Shown here in pieces: positions 14,372 through 20,795 of a stretch of 21,572 nt of DNA. This DNA comes from Bacilli bacterium (lineage in GTDB: Bacteria; Bacillota_I; Bacilli_A; RFN20; CAG-826), in the NCBI GenBank assembly GCA_024413875.1, contig JAKSVY010000027.1, positions 1-21,572 on the forward strand. The letters run 5' to 3'. The notes beneath the pieces are model-generated. The model did no database searches and was not told the DNA's origin. It saw only the letters and a program-made list of their open reading frames with translations. The translations under genes and the position numbers were made by a program. Position 1 is the first letter of the stretch. Every line of letters starts with the position of its first letter.

Positions 14372-16465
14372 CTTATATGATTTGTATTTAATCTTTTCTT
14401 GATATGTACAAGTTGGATAATTTGAACAGCCTAAGAACTTTGAATATGGGCCTTTTTTAACAATCATATCCCCACCACATTTTGGGCAAGGTTTTACGAC
14501 TTTGATTTCATATTGAGGCTTTTCTTCTTGCTTAATGTAAGTACATTTTGGATAACCGGAACAACCGATGAATTTTCCTTTTTTACCTTCTCTATAAACA
14601 AGAGGTTTTCCACAGTCAGGACATACTCCTTCCGCATATTCAACTGGCTTTGGTTCTTCTTTTAAAACAAACTTACACTTAGGGAAGTTTGAACAGCTTA
14701 CAAATTCCCCATATTTACCCGTTTGAACAACTAAAGGAGATCCACAAACAGGACATGTTTCACCGGTTTGTTTTAATCTTTCTGGGTACATTCTCTTTTT
14801 AACATCATTGAATTCTTCAATGAATGGGTAATAGAAATCAGATAAAATTTGTAATTTTGTGACTTCTCCAGATGAAATATAGTCGAGTTTATCTTCCATA
14901 TCTGCAGTGTATTTAGTATCAACAATATTAGGGAAATATTTGTTTAAAACAAATGATGTCTTCATGCCTGATTCTGTTGGGGTAATAATGCCTGCTTTAA
15001 TTGAAATATAGCTACGTTGTTTTAAGGTAGAAATTGTTGAGGCATAAGTAGATGGTCTACCAATACCTTTTTCTTCCATAAGTTTAACGATTTTAGCTTC
15101 ACTATAACGTGCAGGTGGTTCAGTGAATTTTTGTTCATTAGCGATGTCTTTTGCTTCAATTTTATATACATCACCTTCAGAAATTGATGGTAAGTTTTGA
15201 GCCTTTTTATCATCACTAGAATAAACACGTGTATAACCATCAAATGTTGTTCTAACACCTTCGGTTTTAAAAGAGACATCATTAGAATCTAAAATAATTG
15301 TGGTTACTTCTTCTACTTTCGCTGTCATTAATGAACCTAAAGCGCGTTCATAAATCAATTTATAAAGTTTATATTGTTCAGGCGATAAATATTTACGCAT
15401 TTCTTCTGGTGTGCGTGAATTATCAGTTGGGCGAATAGCTTCGTGAGCTTCTTGGGCATGGCTTGCTTTACCACTGTCTTTATATGCTCCAACATATTCT
15501 TTACCAAACTTGCTAGCAATATATTTTAATGAATCGTTAACATAAGTTTGTGAAAGGTTTGTTGAGTCAGTACGGATGTATGTAACTAAACCAACATGAT
15601 CACCATTAATTTCAAGACCTTCATATAATTGTTGAGCAATTCTTGTTGTGACAGCAGTTGAAAATTTATAGACATTGTATGCCTCTTGTTGCATTGTTGA
15701 TGTTGTAAAAGCTGGCTTACCATATACTTTTCTAGATGATTTAGTAACTGACTTAACAGTTAATGAGTCACCAATAGAATTTTTAACTAAGTCATTATCT
15801 TTTTTATTGGTTAATTTAAAGTTTTTACCCTTATATTGATAGTAATCAGCCTTAAGAGATTTACGGCCAACATTATAATTAATAGATAAAGTCCAATATT
15901 CTTCTGGTTTGAAATTCAAAATTTCATCTTCGTGGTCACAAATAAGCTTTAATGTTGCACTTTGAACACGTCCAGCTGATTTAGACTTAATCATTTTATT
16001 TAATAGATTAGAAATCTTAAAACCAATAACACGGTCCATGATTCTTCTTGTTTCTTGTGAGTTAACAAGATTCATATCGATGGTGCGTGGGTTTTGCATA
16101 GCATTCGTGATTGAGCTTCTTGTGATTTCATGGAACTCTAATCTTTTAGTTTTGGTTGGATCCAATTTTAAAATTTGGGCTAAATGCCACGCAATAGCTT
16201 CACCTTCTCTATCAGGGTCGGTTGCAAGAATGACTTCGTCAGCCTTCTTTGCAGCATATATTAAATCATTCGCTGTTTTGATTTTATCCTTTTGGATAAT
16301 ATACATTGGAGCGAAGTCATTTTCGATATCAATACCTAAGCCATCTTTACCACGAATAGCTAAATCACGGAGGTGTCCTTTTGATGCTTGAACATCATAA
16401 CCTTTGCCGAGATATTTCGAGATTGTTTGGCATTTATTTGGCGATTCAACGATAACTAATTTCAT
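14366..16465 (-). CDS. topA: DNA topoisomerase I (type IA)
   Basis: Relaxes negative supercoils by single-strand cleavage. 699 residues, normal for Firmicutes. The TOPRIM domain starts at residue 1 with KLVIVESPNK (E7) and has the acidic triad DPDREGE (D83, D85, E87). The catalytic tyrosine is Y296 in GLVTYIRTDST. EAIRPTD and EKGIGRPSTYA follow. The C-terminal region holds three four-cysteine zinc ribbons (CPVCG...CSNFPKC, CPDCG...CSGYPKC, CPKCG...CSNYPTC). It has a textbook promoter whose -10 ends 11 nt before the ATG, and no ribosome binding site. Between dprA and the xerC-like gene, as in Bacillus. Confidence 0.97.
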   Translation of the reverse strand: MKLVIVESPNKCQTISKYLGKGYDVQASKGHLRDLAIRGKDGLGIDIENDFAPMYIIQKDKIKTANDLIYAAKKADEVILATDPDREGEAIAWHLAQILKLDPTKTKRLEFHEITRSSITNAMQNPRTIDMNLVNSQETRRIMDRVIGFKISNLLNKMIKSKSAGRVQSATLKLICDHEDEILNFKPEEYWTLSINYNVGRKSLKADYYQYKGKNFKLTNKKDNDLVKNSIGDSLTVKSVTKSSRKVYGKPAFTTSTMQQEAYNVYKFSTAVTTRIAQQLYEGLEINGDHVGLVTYIRTDSTNLSQTYVNDSLKYIASKFGKEYVGAYKDSGKASHAQEAHEAIRPTDNSRTPEEMRKYLSPEQYKLYKLIYERALGSLMTAKVEEVTTIILDSNDVSFKTEGVRTTFDGYTRVYSSDDKKAQNLPSISEGDVYKIEAKDIANEQKFTEPPARYSEAKIVKLMEEKGIGRPSTYASTISTLKQRSYISIKAGIITPTESGMKTSFVLNKYFPNIVDTKYTADMEDKLDYISSGEVTKLQILSDFYYPFIEEFNDVKKRMYPERLKQTGETCPVCGSPLVVQTGKYGEFVSCSNFPKCKFVLKEEPKPVEYAEGVCPDCGKPLVYREGKKGKFIGCSGYPKCTYIKQEEKPQYEIKVVKPCPKCGGDMIVKKGPYSKFLGCSNYPTCTYQEKIKYKSYKK

Positions 16466-16476
16466 AGCGAGACATA

Positions 16477-16505
16477 AATATAAAGGTGTTTTAAAGCGTT
16501 GTCAA
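16477..16505 (-). promoter_or_regulatory. Promoter of topA
   Basis: On the minus strand, a perfect -35 TTGACA (16500-16505), 17-nt spacer, and -10 TATATT (16477-16482). This is one of the two best promoters in the window. The -10 ends 11 nt before the topA ATG, so the message should start only 3-5 nt before the start codon. Confidence 0.8.
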
Positions 16506-16530
16506 CCCCTCCAAATTACCCCTATATATA

Positions 16531-16555
16531 TTAAAGAAATAATAATATTCTTTAA
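16531..16555. repeat. AT-rich inverted repeat between dprA and topA
   Basis: TTAAAGAA (16531-16538) and TTCTTTAA (16548-16555) form a perfect 8-bp stem with a 9-nt loop, 16 nt beyond the dprA stop. On the minus strand no T-tract follows; on the plus strand T-rich sequence follows, but no plus-strand gene is present. It could weakly end dprA transcripts. Confidence 0.4.
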
Positions 16556-16570
16556 GATTTTTTAACTTTT

Positions 16571-17356
16571 TTATGATGGGTCAATTGGGAGTTCATCAAT
16601 AACATCTTGAGTTGTTTCAACGAGTGCAGCGCCTTCTTTAATGAGCTTATTACAAGCCGAATTTGCATCAGCTGGATAAGGAATACAACAAATGTTTCTT
16701 CCATTAATTAATCCATTCGCAACCGTGATAAATGTTCCTGAACGAACACCTGCTTCCCCAACTAAAATTGTGTTTGATAATCCTGCGATTAATCTATTTC
16801 TTTCTGGGAATTGCCCTTGGGTTGGAGCATCAAATCCAGGGTACTCACTTATAATTAAATGATCCTTCTTTATTTCTTTATATAAATCATAGTTTTCATA
16901 TGGGTAACAATAGTCAATACCGGAACCCAATATCGCAATTGTTTTTCCTCCTCCTGCGATTGCGGCCTTATGAGCGATTGAATCAATTCCTTTTGCGAGG
17001 CCACTTACAATCGTGTAGCCTTTCTCTGCTAAACCTTTGACGATGTCATAAGTCATATCTTCTCCATATGTAGAGGATTTACGGCTCCCTACAACCGAGA
17101 TGTTTTTGTAGTAATTATTAAGTAAAGAAATATCTCCGTAATAATAAATAACAAAAGGAGGCATATTGATTGTTTTTAAGATATCTGGAAATTCTTTATC
17201 AAGTGTTGTGACAACATTTGATTTGATAGAACTTAATACCTTCTGAACCTCTTCTTCGCTTACTTCATATTTTTTATCTTTAATTATCTTAAATATTTTG
17301 TGCCAATGCCCTCCATTAACATACGATAAATAGATAAGTAATTCTCTACCAGTCAT
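16571..17356 (-). CDS. dprA: DNA-processing protein DprA/Smf
   Basis: Loads RecA on incoming single-stranded DNA during natural transformation; widely kept also in species not known to be transformable. 261 residues: a short N-terminal region (1-65) and the Rossmann-like DprA core (about 85-255) with SVVGSRKSSTYGE, YTIVSGLAKGIDSIAHKAA, GKTIAILGSGIDYCYP, FPERNRLIAGLS and GEAGVRSGTFITVANGL. The C-terminal winged-helix domain of some DprA proteins is absent, as in many Firmicutes. Start supported by AAGGAG about 11 nt upstream. Single gene between terminator-like sequences, in the Bacillus order (rbgA, dprA, topA); rnhB, often found here, is missing. Confidence 0.95.
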   Translation of the reverse strand: MTGRELLIYLSYVNGGHWHKIFKIIKDKKYEVSEEEVQKVLSSIKSNVVTTLDKEFPDILKTINMPPFVIYYYGDISLLNNYYKNISVVGSRKSSTYGEDMTYDIVKGLAEKGYTIVSGLAKGIDSIAHKAAIAGGGKTIAILGSGIDYCYPYENYDLYKEIKKDHLIISEYPGFDAPTQGQFPERNRLIAGLSNTILVGEAGVRSGTFITVANGLINGRNICCIPYPADANSACNKLIKEGAALVETTQDVIDELPIDPS

Positions 17357-17403
17357 AAACTTTTTTCTCCTTTCCTATATTAATTAATAGGTAGGAAAAA
17401 TGA

Positions 17404-17439
17404 AAAAATGCCGAAATTTGTTAAAAAATCTGCATTTTT
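17404..17439. terminator. Two-way intrinsic terminator between rbgA and dprA
   Basis: AAAAATGC (17404-17411) pairs with GCATTTTT (17432-17439) around a 20-nt partly paired loop. T-runs follow the hairpin on both strands. On the minus strand it ends lepB-rbgA before dprA. Confidence 0.65.
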
Positions 17440-17470
17440 ATCTTTTTATATATACGCGCGTGCGAGGATT

Positions 17471-18316
17471 TTATTCTGGTTTTTCTAAGGTAAATCGGCA
17501 AATTAATCCTTTTTTGAACTCATTTAACAATAAGACTTCAACCTTTGGCATATCAACTTCACCTTTAGTTAATAATCCTCTTCTAACACCAATTTGTTTT
17601 AATACTTCTTGGTTATTATCAGATAAAGTTAAGTCATATTTTTTAACAAATTCATCTTGGTGATTTGCTCTTAGATAATCAACAACTTTATTAGCTAAAT
17701 CTTCGTTAGGAAGAATGTTTTCGTTAATAGAACCGATTAACGCTAAGTTAACAGCGTGTTCCTTATTTTCATAGTTTGATGGAAGAATCCCTGGAGTATC
17801 TAATAATTCAAATTGATTTGATACTTTAATCCATTGTTGTGTTTTTGTGTGTCCAGGAGTGTTTGCGACTGACGCTGCACTTCTTTTAGCGATTTTATTA
17901 ATTAAAGTTGATTTACCAACATTAGGAATACCTACAATCATTGCTCTAATAGGTTGAGGTTTCATTCCTCTTCTGGCTTCTTTTTCTCTTTTTTTAGTGC
18001 CACATTTACTTGCAACATCCACTAAACGTTTAACATCCTTTTGGTTATTAAGATCAACATTAATAACTGTATATCCAAGATTGCTAAAATAATTAACCCA
18101 CAAAGAAGTTAAATTCGAATCTGCTAGATCACTTTTAGTAAGCACTACTAATCTATCTTTTCCCTCAGTAACACGAAAAAGATACTCATTACGGCTTGAT
18201 AACGGAGAACGAGCATCTAAGAGTTCAATAACACAATCAACTAATTTGACTCTATCTTGAATTTGAATAAGGGCTTTTTTCATGTGCCCTGGAAACCAGT
18301 GAATATCTTTGCCCAT
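17471..18316 (-). CDS. rbgA: Ribosome biogenesis GTPase RbgA (YlqF)
   Basis: Circularly permuted GTPase needed for late assembly of the 50S subunit in Bacillus. 281 residues, the usual length. It begins with the family's start (MGKDIHWFPGHMKKAL); the motifs come in permuted order: G4 (VVLTKSDLAD, about 60-70), then G1 (GIPNVGKSTLINK, about 130-142), then G3 (LDTPGIL, about 172-178). An upstream in-frame TTG at 18334 is rejected: the ATG at 18316 forms a TAATG overlap with the lepB stop and has a GAGG site 8 nt upstream. Partnership with lepB and rplS upstream is common in Firmicutes. Confidence 0.96.
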   Translation of the reverse strand: MGKDIHWFPGHMKKALIQIQDRVKLVDCVIELLDARSPLSSRNEYLFRVTEGKDRLVVLTKSDLADSNLTSLWVNYFSNLGYTVINVDLNNQKDVKRLVDVASKCGTKKREKEARRGMKPQPIRAMIVGIPNVGKSTLINKIAKRSAASVANTPGHTKTQQWIKVSNQFELLDTPGILPSNYENKEHAVNLALIGSINENILPNEDLANKVVDYLRANHQDEFVKKYDLTLSDNNQEVLKQIGVRRGLLTKGEVDMPKVEVLLLNEFKKGLICRFTLEKPE

Positions 18317-19056
18317 TATAAATACCTCGGCCAATGTTTTTTAATGTTGATAGGCTTATAGTTGCCCTTTTCATCAACTTTAATTTCACAAGTTCCTTCT
18401 AACGCAACAGCCTTGCCTTCAATCGAACTATATTTAATAGGTCCAACTTTACGTGAGTCATTAGAGTGATTACCAATACGGTTATCACCCATTACAAAGA
18501 CTTCATCATCTGATAACGTGGTTGGATTTTCTCTATCAGCATATGTAGCTGTATATAAACCATCATGAACAAAATGATCATCTAATGGTTGTGGAATTAA
18601 ATCAAATTCATCTGTTTCTGGATTTAAGATGTATAAATTACCATTACTTTCAGGATGAGCATCATCTTTAGAGATATAGAATGTTTCTCCTGGCATAACG
18701 ATTAAACGTTTAATCTTATAATCTGTTTCATTTTCGCCATAATAACAAACAACAATATCAAAACGTTTGAGATTATCGATTGTCTTTTGGTGAGTATCCA
18801 TGATTCCATAATCAAGATTTTTATATGTAGTAATAGATTGATGAGCGTCTTTTTCTCCAATGAGTTCACCATTTTGGTAAGAAGCATCATGGTTTAATGT
18901 TGGATACATTGATTGTCCATTAACCCAGAATGTTTTGTAGTAATTATCATGGAAAATAACCCATCCAATAACTAAAAGAGATGCGACTAAAAGAAGTGAG
19001 AGTAACACCATTGTGATTTTAGATAATACCGAACTTTTCTTTTTTGTTTCTTCCAT
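18316..19056 (-). CDS. lepB: Type I signal peptidase
   Basis: Membrane-bound serine protease that removes signal peptides from exported proteins. 246 residues from the chosen start, longer than the 180-190 of Bacillus Sip proteins. One N-terminal anchor (about 14-36), then the catalytic serine S49 in GQSMYPTL, the catalytic lysine K116 in KIKRLIVMPGE, and the conserved box VFVMGDNRIGNHSNDSRKVG. The extra length is mainly an insert of about 40 residues between serine and lysine and another before the GDN box. An ATG at 19086 is in frame, but the promoter -10 lies between it and 19056, so the shorter form is chosen. Translationally coupled to rbgA. Confidence 0.95.
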   Translation of the reverse strand: MEETKKKSSVLSKITMVLLSLLLVASLLVIGWVIFHDNYYKTFWVNGQSMYPTLNHDASYQNGELIGEKDAHQSITTYKNLDYGIMDTHQKTIDNLKRFDIVVCYYGENETDYKIKRLIVMPGETFYISKDDAHPESNGNLYILNPETDEFDLIPQPLDDHFVHDGLYTATYADRENPTTLSDDEVFVMGDNRIGNHSNDSRKVGPIKYSSIEGKAVALEGTCEIKVDEKGNYKPINIKKHWPRYL

Positions 19057-19065
19057 AACGCTTTT

Positions 19066-19093
19066 ATTATAACCCAACGCGGGCATATATAAA
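19066..19093 (-). promoter_or_regulatory. Promoter of lepB-rbgA
   Basis: On the minus strand, perfect -10 TATAAT (19066-19071) and a fair -35 TTTATA (19088-19093) with a 16-nt spacer. The -10 ends 9 nt before the lepB ATG; the expected leader is about 3 nt and holds no ribosome binding site. Confidence 0.6.
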
Positions 19094-19130
19094 GAAGTAA
19101 AACGAGAAACGTTTTATTTTGTGACAAATA

Positions 19131-19162
19131 AGTAAAATAAAAAGCCCCATCACTGGGACTTT
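19131..19162 (-). terminator. Intrinsic terminator of rplS
   Basis: AAAGCCCCA (19141-19149) pairs with TGGGACTTT (19154-19162), nine pairs including one G-U, with a 4-nt loop. TTTTTATTTTA follows on the minus strand. It separates rplS from lepB. Confidence 0.9.
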
Positions 19163-19181
19163 ATATTGTCTTATTCTAGTA

Positions 19182-19529
19182 TTAGAGAACTTCTTTAATA
19201 CGAGCAGATTTTCCGGAACGATTACGAAGATATGTGATCTTGTTGCGGCGAACCTTACCTTGTTTAACTCTTTCGATCTTTGCGATAACTGGTGAGTTAA
19301 CTGGGAATGTTCTTTCAACACCAATACCACCAGAAATCTTTCTGACAGTAAATGTTGCGCTTACGCCGGAGCCACGACGTTGCATTACGACGCCTTGGAA
19401 GACTTGGACACGTTCTTTGTTATTTTCAATAATACGTACGCTAACTTTAACTGTATCACCTGACTTGAATTCTGGGATGTCGTTACGAATTTGACGTGCT
19501 GTAATTTCGTTAACAATATTGTTGTTCAT
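19182..19529 (-). CDS. rplS: 50S ribosomal protein L19
   Basis: Large-subunit protein at the 30S-50S interface. 115 residues, the standard length. Recognised by [55 protein letters not shown], and the C-terminal [23 protein letters not shown]. Two ATGs are possible (19535, 19529); AAGGAGG lies 8 nt before the second but only 2 nt before the first, so 19529 is used. In Bacillus rplS follows trmD in one operon; here it is divergent from rpsP-trmD, with its own promoter, leader and terminator. Confidence 0.97.
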   Translation of the reverse strand: MNNNIVNEITARQIRNDIPEFKSGDTVKVSVRIIENNKERVQVFQGVVMQRRGSGVSATFTVRKISGGIGVERTFPVNSPVIAKIERVKQGKVRRNKITYLRNRSGKSARIKEVL

Positions 19530-19620
19530 TGTCATTTCCTCCTTCTTACAAATGTTATCTTAGGACGTTCTTATCTAGACTTGAAAGCGGGACGTCTGCA
19601 TCGTATCTAACCGATACGCA
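19530..19620 (-). promoter_or_regulatory. Structured 5' leader of rplS, candidate L19 leader
   Basis: About 90 nt between the predicted start and the rplS ATG. Hairpin one is CGTATC (19613-19618) with GATACG (19602-19607). Element two joins GACGT (19592-19596) to ACGTC (19564-19568) across a 23-nt loop. The ribosome binding site AAGGAGG follows. An L19 leader class is known in low-GC Gram-positives; the location fits, but match to its consensus was not tested. Confidence 0.55.
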
Positions 19621-19626
19621 AGAAAG

Positions 19627-19655
19627 AATATACCAAATATATATTTGAAATGCAA
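19627..19655 (-). promoter_or_regulatory. Promoter of rplS
   Basis: On the minus strand, -35 TTGCAT (19650-19655), 17-nt spacer, and -10 TATATT (19627-19632) with an extended TGG just before it. Start expected near 19620. Confidence 0.78.
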
Positions 19656-19679
19656 ACTAATTTGTAAGAAAAATTTAAG

Positions 19680-19703
19680 GTGTTAAGTAAAAGTACTTGA
19701 CAC
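19680..19703. repeat. Inverted repeat over the rpsP -35 region
   Basis: GTGTTAAGTA (19680-19689) and TACTTGACAC (19694-19703) are inverted copies with one mismatch, separated by AAAG. The right arm contains the whole -35 TTGACA of rpsP, and the repeat sits between the two divergent promoters. It could be an operator. Confidence 0.6.
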
Positions 19704-19725
19704 TTGTTATTTATGGCTATATTAT
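19697..19725 (+). promoter_or_regulatory. Promoter of rpsP-khpA-rimM-trmD
   Basis: Perfect -35 TTGACA (19697-19702), 17-nt spacer and -10 TATTAT (19720-19725). Start expected near 19732, leaving a leader of about 22 nt with AAGGAG 8 nt before the ATG. Confidence 0.82.
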
Positions 19726-19753
19726 ATATCAGGTTTAAAAAGGAGAAATAAAT

Positions 19754-20029
19754 ATGTCAGTTAAAATTAGATTAACAAGAGTTGGCCGTCACGGTGATGC
19801 AATTTACAGAATCGTAGTTGCTGATAGCAGAGCTGCTAGAGATGGTCGTTACATTGAACAAATTGGCTACTACAATCCATCAAACGGCGAAGAAAGCGCA
19901 ACAATCAACGAAGAAGCAGCTATCAAATGGTTAAAGAATGGTGCTACTCCATCTGATTCTATCCGTGCTTTATTCAACCGTAAGGGTATCATGGCTAAAT
20001 TTGCTGAAAGCAAGAAAGAAGCTAAGTAA
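19754..20029 (+). CDS. rpsP: 30S ribosomal protein S16
   Basis: Small-subunit protein needed for 30S assembly. 91 residues, standard length. The start SVKIRLTRVGRHGDAIYRIVVADSRAARDG is close to the family consensus, followed by IEQIGYYNP and the WLKNGATPSDS motif. Codon choice (many AAC, ATC, TTC, CGT) looks like that of a highly expressed gene. Strong AAGGAG 8 nt upstream. First gene of the operon with khpA, rimM and trmD. Confidence 0.97.
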   Translation: MSVKIRLTRVGRHGDAIYRIVVADSRAARDGRYIEQIGYYNPSNGEESATINEEAAIKWLKNGATPSDSIRALFNRKGIMAKFAESKKEAK

Positions 20030-20031
20030 TA

Positions 20032-20289
20032 ATGGACTACTCTGAGATCATTCATACAATTTGTGATCCATTCTTACATAATCCATCTTCATTAATGGTT
20101 CGTGAAGTTCCAAGTGAAGATGTTAAATCAGTTACTCTTCTTATCTTCGCAGAAGCTGAAGACACAGCAAGATTAATTGGTAAAAAAGGAAGCGTTGCTA
20201 ACGCTTTACGTGAACTCATTTCAGTTGCTGGTAAGGGCGATAATAAGCGCATTTACCTCAAGTTTGAATCTTACGGTGAAGAAAAATAA
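20032..20289 (+). CDS. khpA: KH-domain RNA-binding protein KhpA (YlqC)
   Basis: Small RNA-binding protein; in several Gram-positives it forms a complex with KhpB and affects cell division or RNA metabolism. 85 residues, nearly all one KH domain, with the GxxG loop at G50-G53 (LIGKKGSVANALRELI). Position between rpsP and rimM is the standard Firmicute order. It starts 2 nt after the rpsP stop with no strong ribosome binding site, so coupling is likely; its stop overlaps the rimM ATG (TAATG). Confidence 0.95.
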   Translation: MDYSEIIHTICDPFLHNPSSLMVREVPSEDVKSVTLLIFAEAEDTARLIGKKGSVANALRELISVAGKGDNKRIYLKFESYGEEK

Positions 20290-20795
20290 TGGATTACTTA
20301 ACAGTTGGACATATTGTTAAAACAATAGGTCTTAAAGGTGAAGTTAAAGTTTATCCAACAACAAATTTTCGTGACTCTCGCTTTAAGGCTAAGAGTCACC
20401 TTTTTGTTTATAATGAGAAAACTAACGAGAGAACTGAGGTTATCGTTAGATCTCGTCATATGAACGGAAGCGTAGATGAAATTTTCTTTGATAGTTACAC
20501 TACTATCGAATCTGTTGAAGGTTTTGTTGGTTGCTTACTTCAAGTAGAAAAGAACAATAAGCTACTCAAAAAAGATATGTACTATTATTCAGATCTTATT
20601 GGTATGGTAGCGGTTTTTGATAATGGAAAAACAATTGGTACTGTAAAAGCAGTTGAAGAATACGCTGCTTATCAAACACTTAGAATTAAAACTAATGATA
20701 AAGATGTTTTGGTGCCATTTGTTAATGCCTTTATTCAAGAAGTTGATTTAGAAAACAGAAAAATCACAATTAAATTCATGGAAGGTCTTTTATGA
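20289..20795 (+). CDS. rimM: Ribosome maturation factor RimM
   Basis: Binds S19 and the 30S head during late small-subunit maturation. 168 residues, normal length. The N-terminal RimM domain starts LTVGHIVKTIGLKGEVKVYP; the C-terminal PRC barrel runs from about residue 95 (YYYSDLIGMVAVFDNGKTIG) to DVLVPFVNAFIQEVD. It overlaps khpA by one base and trmD by four (ATGA). Codons 28-39 contain a terminator-like hairpin with T-tract (20371-20405), which may lower expression of rimM and trmD relative to rpsP. Confidence 0.95.
   Translation: MDYLTVGHIVKTIGLKGEVKVYPTTNFRDSRFKAKSHLFVYNEKTNERTEVIVRSRHMNGSVDEIFFDSYTTIESVEGFVGCLLQVEKNNKLLKKDMYYYSDLIGMVAVFDNGKTIGTVKAVEEYAAYQTLRIKTNDKDVLVPFVNAFIQEVDLENRKITIKFMEGLL
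20371..20409 (+). terminator. Terminator-like hairpin inside rimM
   Basis: GTGACTCT (20371-20378) pairs perfectly with AGAGTCAC (20392-20399). The 13-nt loop can pair further (GC with GC). CTTTTTGTTT follows at once. The form is that of an intrinsic terminator, but it lies within the coding sequence, in frame and without disrupting the protein. Confidence 0.6.

Noticed and set aside
19067..19330. Minus-strand open frame overlapping rplS and the lepB promoter
   Set aside because: It lies in a different frame from rplS, crosses the rplS terminator, and has no start signal or family resemblance.
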